A stretch of 64,000 nucleotides of DNA. It comes from Hoeflea phototrophica DFL-43 (GTDB lineage: Bacteria > Pseudomonadota > Alphaproteobacteria > Rhizobiales > Rhizobiaceae). Positions 26,704-34,354 of the stretch are shown piece by piece (positions within the stretch are counted from its first letter, which is position 1; each line of letters opens with the position of its first letter). The position numbers and the translations under genes are program-made. Under the pieces are notes generated by a model. It did not search any database and was not told the DNA's origin. It was given only the letters and a program-made list of their open reading frames with translations. The stretch lies in contig NZ_CM002917.1 of assembly GCF_000154705.2 (NCBI RefSeq), forward strand, positions 2,853,659-2,917,658. Direction: 5' to 3'.

Positions 26704-28722
26704 TCAGATGAACCGACGTGCGATCCGCTCGCTCCATTTGCGCTCAAACACTTGCGCGTCGTTCTCCGTCGCTGACAGGGTTCCGATGAGATAAAACCAG
26801 TTGCGGTCGCATCGCATTTCCATCTCCGCCACCGTGTGGGTGCGCCAGTCATCGCGACCGCCTGTTTGCTCCCAGCGAATATGCGCCGTTGCCGATTGCG
26901 GATCATCGGGATGGATCGACCATGTTTCGTGCGTGGTGCTGCCAGAGATCAGCCCATGCGCGAGGTCGCGGTTTTCGCCGGCATCATTGAAGATCACGGT
27001 TTTCACCACGCCGGTCTCCGGATCGGTCTCACTGCTCCGCACCGATTGGGATGGCCTGAGGTTCTCGTGCTGCCAGGGTTCGGCTCCAACCGGCTTTTCA
27101 AAGCTGCATTCGTCTTCGTCGGCAAGTCTGGTGCGAACCGGCAGCTCCAGCCTCCCAGCCTCTAGGAGGACCGTTGCGCGTTCAGGCGACGGCCAGATGA
27201 AGGGCCAGTAGCTGGTTGATACCGCAATCCGCAGACGGTGCCCGGCGGGAATACGGTAGGCGATCTGATCCAGTGTGACGATTGTCTCGAACGTCTCACC
27301 GGGTGTGAGCAACTCCGGCGTTTCACTCGAATTGCGATGTGTGAGATTGAGCACGCCCATGGTGATCATCGCGGACGTGCCGTCGGGACGCAGATCGCAG
27401 AGCCGAACAGCCAGCTGCGCCATCGGCTTGTCGGCGCTCAGCCGCAGTCTCAGTTTTGGCGCTCCGACAATATCCAGCGGCGCTTCAAGCGCAAAGCCAT
27501 CAAAACATGCCGATTTGAGGTCATCCGGCGTCTGCTCGCCGGGGAACTCGGGCCCATAGGCGAAGGGGAAAAACTCGCCCGCCTCCGCACCGCAGTCAAC
27601 AGGCGATGAAACCACCTCCGGCTCGCTCATCGACGCCTCGCCAAGGCTGCCATCGCCCAATGTCAGATGCGTCGTTTTGACAGCAGGCGATGGCCACTCG
27701 GTCTCGGCGATCCAACGGCCGGGCCGTGCGTCGAACCAGCGCTCGGGCGCAATCGAATCCATCAGCCAGGTGCGGTAGGCCGGCAGCTCACCAGCGCCGT
27801 TGTCCACACCCTTGAGCCAGCGGCCCCACCAGCGTTTGGCCTCCTGCAAGAAACCGATCCGCGGTTCCGGTCCGGCATAATGCGGGTACTTGTGAATCCA
27901 CGGCCCGACGATGCCTTTCACAGGTGCCTCGATGTTTTCGACCAGATGCGAAATCGTGTTGCGATAGCCATCATGCCAGCCGCCGATGGACAGCACCGCG
28001 GCTTCGATCGCGCTGTAATCCTCGCACACCGAGCCATGCTTCCAATAAGCATCGCGCGTCTGCCGCGATATCCATTCCTGCGCGAGAAACGGCATGTTCT
28101 CCAACCGCTCAAGCCAGATCTCGCGCCATCGCTCGCCGACCAGCATCGGATCCGGTGGCCGCGAGGAATAGGACAGCATGTTCGCTGCCCAGCCAAAATT
28201 CTCGCCGAGCAGGCAGCCGCCCTTGAAATGAATGTCATCGGCAAACCGGTCAACGGTCGAGCAGATCGTGATGATCGCCTTCAGCGCCGGCGGCCGGAGG
28301 GCTGCGACCTGCAGGCCGTTGAACCCACCCCAGGAAATCCCCATCATGCCAGCCGTGCCAGAACACCAGGGCTGCGCCGTTGCCCAGGCAATCACGTCGC
28401 AGGCATCCTGCAATTCCTGCGGGGTGTATTCATCCACCATCAGTCCTTCGGAATCTCCGTTTCCGCGCATGTCGACGCGGACGCAGGCATAACCCTGCCC
28501 CGCCATCCAGGGATGGGTCAGGCTGTCACGCACAATGGTACCGTCGCGTTTGCGGTAGGGCAGATGCTCGAGGATCACCGGCACAGGAGCCTGTTCGGCA
28601 TCCTTTGGCATCCAGATCCGTGCCGACAGCCGGCAGCCATCGGGCATGATGATGGATTGGTCCTCGATGACCACAACTTCGCGGTCGAACCCGGTTTCCA
28701 CCTCCGGCATGAACGATGCCAT
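26704..28722 (-). CDS. CocE/NonD family serine hydrolase
   Basis: A 672-residue hydrolase of the X-Pro dipeptidyl-peptidase-like (cocaine esterase/glutaryl-7-ACA acylase) family. The N-terminal alpha/beta hydrolase domain has MRGNGDSEG near residue 86 and nucleophile Ser130 in GISWGGF. The C-terminal jelly-roll domain (X-Pro C-terminal type) spans roughly residues 330-660. ATG 28722. No signal peptide is evident, so it is probably cytoplasmic. A family hydrolysing esters or amides of bulky acyl groups fits a scavenging role beside the ABC importer. Confidence 0.88.
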   Translation of the reverse strand: MASFMPEVETGFDREVVVIEDQSIIMPDGCRLSARIWMPKDAEQAPVPVILEHLPYRKRDGTIVRDSLTHPWMAGQGYACVRVDMRGNGDSEGLMVDEYTPQELQDACDVIAWATAQPWCSGTAGMMGISWGGFNGLQVAALRPPALKAIITICSTVDRFADDIHFKGGCLLGENFGWAANMLSYSSRPPDPMLVGERWREIWLERLENMPFLAQEWISRQTRDAYWKHGSVCEDYSAIEAAVLSIGGWHDGYRNTISHLVENIEAPVKGIVGPWIHKYPHYAGPEPRIGFLQEAKRWWGRWLKGVDNGAGELPAYRTWLMDSIAPERWFDARPGRWIAETEWPSPAVKTTHLTLGDGSLGEASMSEPEVVSSPVDCGAEAGEFFPFAYGPEFPGEQTPDDLKSACFDGFALEAPLDIVGAPKLRLRLSADKPMAQLAVRLCDLRPDGTSAMITMGVLNLTHRNSSETPELLTPGETFETIVTLDQIAYRIPAGHRLRIAVSTSYWPFIWPSPERATVLLEAGRLELPVRTRLADEDECSFEKPVGAEPWQHENLRPSQSVRSSETDPETGVVKTVIFNDAGENRDLAHGLISGSTTHETWSIHPDDPQSATAHIRWEQTGGRDDWRTHTVAEMEMRCDRNWFYLIGTLSATENDAQVFERKWSERIARRFI

Positions 28723-28797
28723 TTAGCCTTACTCCCTGAAATCACTCAGGCAATCAGTGTCATGCCGGTACCAATTCGGCAACCCGTGAGCCAGCAA

Positions 28798-29559
28798 TCA
28801 GTGAGCGGCGATGCGGTTGAGATCTTCTCTGGATTCCCCCGAATAGCGGATCAGTTCAGCGCTATCGAGCAGTTCGAAATGCTTCGAATCCACAATGCGA
28901 ATAACATCATTGCGAGAAAGCATCTGAATATTGCGGCTCAGCGTCTCGGGTGTTGTGCCAAGGTAGTCGGCAATGTCCCGGCGGCTGAGCGGCACATGGA
29001 CGATCGGATGCCGCGCCGCATCGCCACGCAAATGCTGGTTTTCGGACCGGCGGGAAAACACATAGATCAATGTGGCGACCCGCTGCATTGTGGTATGGCC
29101 ATTGGTGATGGCCGCCCACTCGCGCGCGGCGTCCAGCTCGTCAAGCTTGGCCTTGTGCATTTCGTGCTCCACCTCGGGGTGGTCCGCAAGAAACCGCTCA
29201 AACGCCGGCCGGCTGATGGCGCACAGACTGACATCCGTCGCTGCCTCATAGGAGAACCGGGACTCTTCGGCAAACAACCGTCCGAAAAAATCCGATGGGA
29301 ACAACAGTCCGACAATGTGGTCATCGCCATTGACCGAGGAGCTGGAAAGCTTGATCACCCCGTCGAAAATATTTCCGACAATGTCACAGGTCTCGCCTTG
29401 CGCCTGGATTACACTGCCCCGCGGATAAGTCCGCTGGTGTGCGATACGGTTGAGCTGCGCCATCGCATCGGTCGTTCCAGCCCTGCAGACGGTTCGGTTG
29501 TAAATGGGGCAATCGCCGCATTTGCCGCACATGCACGAGACATCAACCGCTTTGTTCAT
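28798..29559 (-). CDS. Crp/Fnr-family oxygen-responsive regulator (FnrN-like)
   Basis: A 253-residue regulator. An N-terminal cysteine cluster (Cys14-x2-Cys17-x7-Cys25) plus Cys113 is the 4Fe-4S ligand pattern of FnrN/Fnr-type sensors, so it should sense oxygen. A cyclic-nucleotide-binding fold spans about 40-150, and the C-terminal HTH has RRDIADYLGTTPETLSRNIQML, including the E-x-x-S-R contact pattern. It stands alone with a 148-bp upstream gap. It could link the ferredoxin-dependent enzyme at 15425-19154 to oxygen supply, but no FNR box was recognised there. Confidence 0.92.
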   Translation of the reverse strand: MNKAVDVSCMCGKCGDCPIYNRTVCRAGTTDAMAQLNRIAHQRTYPRGSVIQAQGETCDIVGNIFDGVIKLSSSSVNGDDHIVGLLFPSDFFGRLFAEESRFSYEAATDVSLCAISRPAFERFLADHPEVEHEMHKAKLDELDAAREWAAITNGHTTMQRVATLIYVFSRRSENQHLRGDAARHPIVHVPLSRRDIADYLGTTPETLSRNIQMLSRNDVIRIVDSKHFELLDSAELIRYSGESREDLNRIAAH

Positions 29560-29707
29560 TTCAGGCCCCTTGGCGGTTCAGCTCCGATGATCATCTGCGG
29601 AATGGGGTAATCTTTACCGTTTATCACACCCATTTACCAGCGCCGCCACTCAATCCGACAGGCGGACACACGTCAAGAGTGTATCGAAGGCAGGCTAAGC
29701 GCAGCGA

Positions 29708-30424
29708 TTAATTCGGCTTCAGCGCTGCAATCGCTTGAGGCAGATCTTTCAGACTGTCGATCAATATGTCCGCGCCCAGCTCCTCGACCGGAACATTGGT
29801 ATAGCCGCCGCGAACCGCGACGCTCAACACTCCGGCCGCTTTGGCGGAATCAATGTCCGCCGGGCTGTCACCCACCATGATCGCCTTGCCTGCGGCCACA
29901 CCCATCGCTGCCAGAGCATGCTCAAGCATATCGGGCGCCGGCTTTCGTTGAGGCCCCGTATCGCCGCCCACCACCACATCGACGATTGCATCAAACCCGA
30001 AATGCTTGATCAGCTCACGGGTAAACTCCTCGGGTTTGTTGGTGACCACAGCAATGCGGACACCGGCTATATGATAAGCAGCAACCATCTCCATGGCTCC
30101 CGGCATAAGCGCAGTCTGCCCTGTCAGGTGACGCCCGTAGATCGCCATCATTCTGTCCGTGGCACCAGCAAGCGCTTCGCCCTCGACAGGACGTTGCACG
30201 GCCGCATAGGCGCGTTCGACGAGTTTCTTAACACCATTGCCGATCATTCCCCGCACGGCATCGACCGACAGCGGTGGCAGATTGTCCTGCGCGAGCAATT
30301 CATTGGTTGCAGCGGCCAGATCAGGCACGGAGTCAATCAACGTCCCGTCCAAATCAAACAGCAAGGCCTCGGGCCAGGTCTTCTGACCAGGCTGCGCGTT
30401 CGCGGCGACAGTGGTATCGTTCAC
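29708..30424 (-). CDS. gph: Phosphoglycolate phosphatase (HAD family)
   Basis: A 238-residue HAD phosphatase with motif I LLFDLDGTLIDSVPDL near residue 20, motif II VVTNKPEEF, Lys in GPQRKPAPDML and motif IV MVGDSPADIDSAKAAG, the set typical of Gph. GTG 30424 is preferred because GGAAGG lies 7 bases upstream; an in-frame ATG at 30439 has no such site. It would remove 2-phosphoglycolate formed in DNA repair or oxygenase side reactions. It has no obvious operon partner. Confidence 0.85.
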   Translation of the reverse strand: MNDTTVAANAQPGQKTWPEALLFDLDGTLIDSVPDLAAATNELLAQDNLPPLSVDAVRGMIGNGVKKLVERAYAAVQRPVEGEALAGATDRMMAIYGRHLTGQTALMPGAMEMVAAYHIAGVRIAVVTNKPEEFTRELIKHFGFDAIVDVVVGGDTGPQRKPAPDMLEHALAAMGVAAGKAIMVGDSPADIDSAKAAGVLSVAVRGGYTNVPVEELGADILIDSLKDLPQAIAALKPN

Positions 30425-30498
30425 AACATATCCTTCCATTCTGACCAAGCAACCGGCAGCGACTGCCAGATCCCCGTGGCCCTAATCATTCACGACTG

Positions 30499-32151
30499 TC
30501 AGGCAATCGTATCGGCGCGTCCCGCCTGGCGTCCGGAAAAGATGCAGCCGCCAAGAAAACTGCCCTCAAGCGCGTTGTAGCCATGGTAGCCGCCGCCGCC
30601 GAAACCACTCACCTCTCCGGCCGCGAACAGGCCGGGGATCAGTTCACCCGAGCAATTGAACACCTGACCGTTCATGTCGGTCTCGAAGCCACCCAGCGTC
30701 TTGCGGGTTATGATGTTGAGCTTGATGGCAATCAGCGGGCCATTCTCCGGATCGAGAATACGGTGCGGCTTGGCAGTGCGCATCAGCCTGTCGCCGCGGT
30801 AGTTGCGCGCAGCATGGACGGCCATCAATTGCGCGTCCTTGGTGAACGGGTTGTCAACCTGGCTGTCACGCGCAACAATCTGGTCCCGCAGCTTCTCGAG
30901 TTGAATCAGATTGTCACCCTTCTTATTCATTTTCTCGACCAGCTCTTCCAAGCCATTGGCAACAATAAAGTCTTCGCCATGGCTTTTGAAAGCCTCTACC
31001 GCAGGCGTGGCCTTCTTGTTGAGCAACCGTTGCTGAACAACCTTGAGCCAGCTCTTGGCCGCAAAATCCGGATTCTGTTCAGACCCGGACAGCGCCACCT
31101 CCTTCTTGAGGATCTTCTGGGTCATGATGAACCAGGAATAATCATGGCCCGTGGCCAGGATTTCCCGCAGGGTCGAAAGCGTATCAAAGCCGGGCATGCA
31201 AGGCGGTTTGAGGCGGTTGCCAGTTGCATCGAACCACATGGCCGAGGGGCCCGGCAGGATCCGGATGCCATGGTTGGGCCAGATCGGATCCCAGTTCTTC
31301 ACACCTTCCGTGTAATGCCACATCCGGTCGGTGTTGATGCTCCGGCCACCGGCCGCTTCCGCGATCGCAATCATCCGGCCATCGACATGCGCCGGCACGC
31401 CGGAAATCATGTTTTCCGGCGGCTCGCCCAAACGCTTGCGCGGCCAGGCCTTGCGCACCAGATCGAGATTGCCGCCAATCCCGCCGGAGGTGACAAGCAC
31501 GCTCGGTGCACGCAGTTCGAAGTCGCCAATCACATCGCGGCTGGTAGACCGGCCCCGCTCGCTGGCGTCAGCAGCCAGGACCTCGCCTGAGACACCCGTG
31601 ACGGCACTATTCTCGCTCAGCAGTGCGGAACACCTGTGGCGGAACTTGAGCGCGATCCGGCCGGCAGCGGCATGGGCGCGAACCCGCCTTTCAAATGGCT
31701 CGACAGTGCCCGGCCCAACGCCCCAGGTCAGATGAAACCGCGGCACCGAATTGCCGTGACCATTGGCGAAGGATCCGCCCCGTTCAGCCCAGCCCACGAT
31801 GGGGAACCAGCGCATGCCCATCGCATGCAGCCATGGCCGCATTTCTCCAGCGGCAAAATCCACATAGGCCTCGGCCCATTTGCGCGGCCAGTAGTCTTCG
31901 GTTCGGTCGAACTGCGCCGATCCCATCCAGTCGTTGAGCGCCAGCTCACGGCTGTCGCGGATTCCCATGCGTCGCTGCTCGGGCGTGTCAACAAGGAACA
32001 ATCCTCCCAGCGACCAGAATGCCTGTCCGCCGAGAAATTGCTCCGGCTCCTGATCGATAATGACAACGCTCTTGCCGCGGTCGGCCAGCTCAGACGCAGC
32101 GACCAAACCGGCAAGCCCACCGCCCACCACGATCACATCACATTGATCCAT
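30499..32151 (-). CDS. FAD-binding dehydrogenase (fumarate-reductase/KstD flavoprotein type)
   Basis: A 550-residue flavoprotein. The N-terminal FAD motif is DVIVVGGGLAGLVAASELADRG at residue 5, followed by the FLGGQAFWSLGGLFLVDTPEQRR segment, a large capping domain, and the C-terminal AAGEVSGFGGGGYHGYNALEGSFLGGCIFSGR. It lacks the heme domain and the signal peptide of periplasmic fumarate reductases. ATG 32151 is used although the frame extends upstream. The family includes 3-ketosteroid dehydrogenase-like enzymes; the substrate here is unknown. Confidence 0.85.
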   Translation of the reverse strand: MDQCDVIVVGGGLAGLVAASELADRGKSVVIIDQEPEQFLGGQAFWSLGGLFLVDTPEQRRMGIRDSRELALNDWMGSAQFDRTEDYWPRKWAEAYVDFAAGEMRPWLHAMGMRWFPIVGWAERGGSFANGHGNSVPRFHLTWGVGPGTVEPFERRVRAHAAAGRIALKFRHRCSALLSENSAVTGVSGEVLAADASERGRSTSRDVIGDFELRAPSVLVTSGGIGGNLDLVRKAWPRKRLGEPPENMISGVPAHVDGRMIAIAEAAGGRSINTDRMWHYTEGVKNWDPIWPNHGIRILPGPSAMWFDATGNRLKPPCMPGFDTLSTLREILATGHDYSWFIMTQKILKKEVALSGSEQNPDFAAKSWLKVVQQRLLNKKATPAVEAFKSHGEDFIVANGLEELVEKMNKKGDNLIQLEKLRDQIVARDSQVDNPFTKDAQLMAVHAARNYRGDRLMRTAKPHRILDPENGPLIAIKLNIITRKTLGGFETDMNGQVFNCSGELIPGLFAAGEVSGFGGGGYHGYNALEGSFLGGCIFSGRQAGRADTIA

Positions 32152-32518
32152 CCAGTCATGTCCTCCCGGCCAGTTGTTGGCCCTGGCCTCAATTCCGCAA
32201 GCATCACGAAACAACAGCATAGCGGAGCGCAACCAGTCACGTTCCACTCAACACCCTGATCATGCCAAAACCAGGCACGGGATTTATCTTACCTGAAGCA
32301 GCCTCACGTCAACACAAATTGCTGACGCCAAGGATAGTCCCGATATCGCTTTCAGACCTTTCTTCCGGCAACCCGTCCACCACTCAAGTCAATTGAAGAT
32401 CCGGTCCTCCACGATCCGAAGCGCTCCTGCAACAGATGGAGACCAACCGGAGCACTTTGTGATTTCCTCAAGAAAACAACGAGATGGAGTCACACAGTGA
32501 ATCAGATTGCGAAACACT
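32152..32518. other. Intergenic region without recognised feature
   Basis: 367 bases between two minus-strand genes. Frames here are short and have no ribosome-binding sites. I see neither a strong terminator nor an operator; the promoter of the FAD-binding dehydrogenase should lie in its left part. Confidence 0.5.
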
Positions 32519-33790
32519 TCATATGCTTTTGAACAACTGATTTGCGGCAAACACCGCCTTGTAGAAGCCTGCTTGAAGCCGGCCGGCCCACGCCGGCTCG
32601 GCGTCGGTGACGGGCATCGGCAGATCAGCCTCATCGCCACCGGAGAGCAAATCCGCCATCGCCTTGCCGAAGACAGTGCCCGGCGCAATGCCGCGCCCAT
32701 TGTAACCGATCGGCGTGTAGAGCCCGTCGGCCAAGCGGTGAATGCGCGGCATGTGCTCGCTGTTCATGGCGATCTGCCCATGCCAGGCGGTTTCAAATTC
32801 AACGGTGCCTAGCGAAGGAAATAGCCGCGCCAATTGACGTCTGGCCCAGCGCTCAGAAAGCCCGCCTTCACCACCGATCGCGGCCCCCATGGATCCGATG
32901 ATCAAACGGTCGGCCGCATCACGCCTCAGCGAGAACATGATCTTTCCGGTGTCCCAGATCCCCTGACGTTCGGCAAGGATGTGCGCCACCCGATCGCCAA
33001 GCGGCCGGGTGGCGACCTGGAAATAGTCGATCGGGACAAAGCTTGATGTGAGCCCCGGCCAGAGATCATCGGAATAGGCATTGGTGGCAAGGACCACCGA
33101 CTTCGCGGTCACCGTCCCTGCCCCCGTCTCGACCTGCCAGCTCTCCCCATGACGGACGAGTTTTGTCACCGCCGCATCGGTGTGGATGCGCGCACCGGCC
33201 GCCGCAGCTGCCCTGGCAAGCCCCCGCACATAGCCCATCGGATTGAGCGTCCCGGCACGGGCGTCGAGCAGACCACCGAAAAACGCCTCCGAGCCGATTT
33301 TGGCGCTGGCCTCCTGTTGAGACAGCAGCCGCACCGGCGCCCCGAGCCGCTGCCATTCCTCGGCGCGGCGCGCCAAATCCTTGATCCCCGCAGGCGAATG
33401 GGCGGCGTGAATGGTGCCGCTGCGGGTCAACTCGCATCGAATCTGATGTCGCTCGATCAATGACATCACATAGGAAGGCGCATCGCCCAGAAGCTCCACC
33501 AGCTGCGCGCCACGCGCCTCACCCAAACGGGCACGCACATCCTGTGGCGGAAGCCACAATCCGGCATTGAGCAGACCGACATTGCGGCCTGAACCGCCAA
33601 AGCCGATTTGCCGGGCTTCCAGCACACAAGCCGACAAGCCCTTTTCGGCGGCATGCAACGCGGTCGACAGCCCCGTATAGCCACCTCCGACAATGGCCAC
33701 ATCGACTGTCAGGTCACCACTCATCGGAACGCCAAGATCGGCTTCCTCCGCAGTCTGATCCCACAGCGATAGGATTGAAGCACCTGCCAT
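32519..33790 (-). CDS. FAD-dependent oxidoreductase (DAO/glycine-oxidase family)
   Basis: A 423-residue amine-oxidising-type flavoprotein: FAD motif VDVAIVGGGYTGLSTALHAAEKG near residue 29, FGGSGRNVGLLNAG near 65, and a C-terminal GYNGRGIAPGTVFGKAMADLL segment. This resembles gamma-glutamylputrescine oxidase/PuuB-type enzymes. ATG 33790; divergent from the rhodanese gene. The substrate is probably a secondary or primary amine, without further evidence. Confidence 0.87.
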   Translation of the reverse strand: MAGASILSLWDQTAEEADLGVPMSGDLTVDVAIVGGGYTGLSTALHAAEKGLSACVLEARQIGFGGSGRNVGLLNAGLWLPPQDVRARLGEARGAQLVELLGDAPSYVMSLIERHQIRCELTRSGTIHAAHSPAGIKDLARRAEEWQRLGAPVRLLSQQEASAKIGSEAFFGGLLDARAGTLNPMGYVRGLARAAAAAGARIHTDAAVTKLVRHGESWQVETGAGTVTAKSVVLATNAYSDDLWPGLTSSFVPIDYFQVATRPLGDRVAHILAERQGIWDTGKIMFSLRRDAADRLIIGSMGAAIGGEGGLSERWARRQLARLFPSLGTVEFETAWHGQIAMNSEHMPRIHRLADGLYTPIGYNGRGIAPGTVFGKAMADLLSGGDEADLPMPVTDAEPAWAGRLQAGFYKAVFAANQLFKSI

Positions 33791-33844
33791 TTGCCTGTTC
33801 CAGGATGTTGCCGATTGCCTTCAGCCGGTTCGCAGCCTGCTGTA

Positions 33845-33888
33845 TGCGTCAATCAACTGTTGAACCAAGCGCCTGCTTGCGTCAATCA
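33845..33888. repeat. 11-bp direct repeat in a divergent promoter region
   Basis: TGCGTCAATCA occurs at 33845-33855 and again at 33878-33888, exactly 33 bp apart (about three helical turns), between the divergent oxidoreductase and rhodanese genes. The spacing suggests two operator half-sites on one DNA face. Confidence 0.5.
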
Positions 33889-33925
33889 TGCGAAACCCGC
33901 TCACTCAAGAATGCACAGGAACAAC

Positions 33926-34330
33926 ATGGCCCGAACCATCACCCCTGCCGCAGACCTCGTGGCCGCGGCGCGCGCCCGGATCGAGGAAATCGAGATCGCC
34001 GATGCCATTGCCATGGTCGATGACCCCAATGTGGTGATCGTCGACCTACGCGACGTGCGCGAACGCCAGCGCTCGGGCTTCATCCCCGGCAGCTTTCACT
34101 GTCCCCGCGGCATGGCCGAATTCTGGGTTGATCCGCAGAGCCCCTATTTCAAGGAGGTCTTCGGACAGGACAAGAAGTTCGTCTTCCATTGCGCCTCGGG
34201 CTGGCGCTCGGCACTGACCACGGCAACGCTCAATGACATGGGCTTTCAATCAGCACACATCCGCGAGGGCTTCACAGCCTGGAAGGATCAGGGCGGCCCG
34301 GTCGAGTTCTCGCCCGAAGCGGACCACTGA
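33926..34330 (+). CDS. Rhodanese-like domain protein
   Basis: A 134-residue single-domain rhodanese. After a ~25-residue helical leader it has VIVDLRDVRERQRSGFIPGS and the active-site loop FHCASGWRS, with the catalytic cysteine present, so it should form a persulfide. ATG 33926 is supported by CAGGA 7 bases upstream; an ORF extension of 45 codons has no such site. It may serve sulfur transfer. A link to methylthio-sugar sulfur in the adjacent cluster is only positional. Confidence 0.88.
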   Translation: MARTITPAADLVAAARARIEEIEIADAIAMVDDPNVVIVDLRDVRERQRSGFIPGSFHCPRGMAEFWVDPQSPYFKEVFGQDKKFVFHCASGWRSALTTATLNDMGFQSAHIREGFTAWKDQGGPVEFSPEADH

Positions 34331-34354
34331 CCGGCCGGTTGAGCCCAAGCCCTC

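Noticed and set aside
27667..29610. A 647-residue plus-strand open frame
   Set aside because: It is antisense to the CocE hydrolase and FnrN-like genes, whose motifs are intact. It has no family motif; it reflects high third-position GC.
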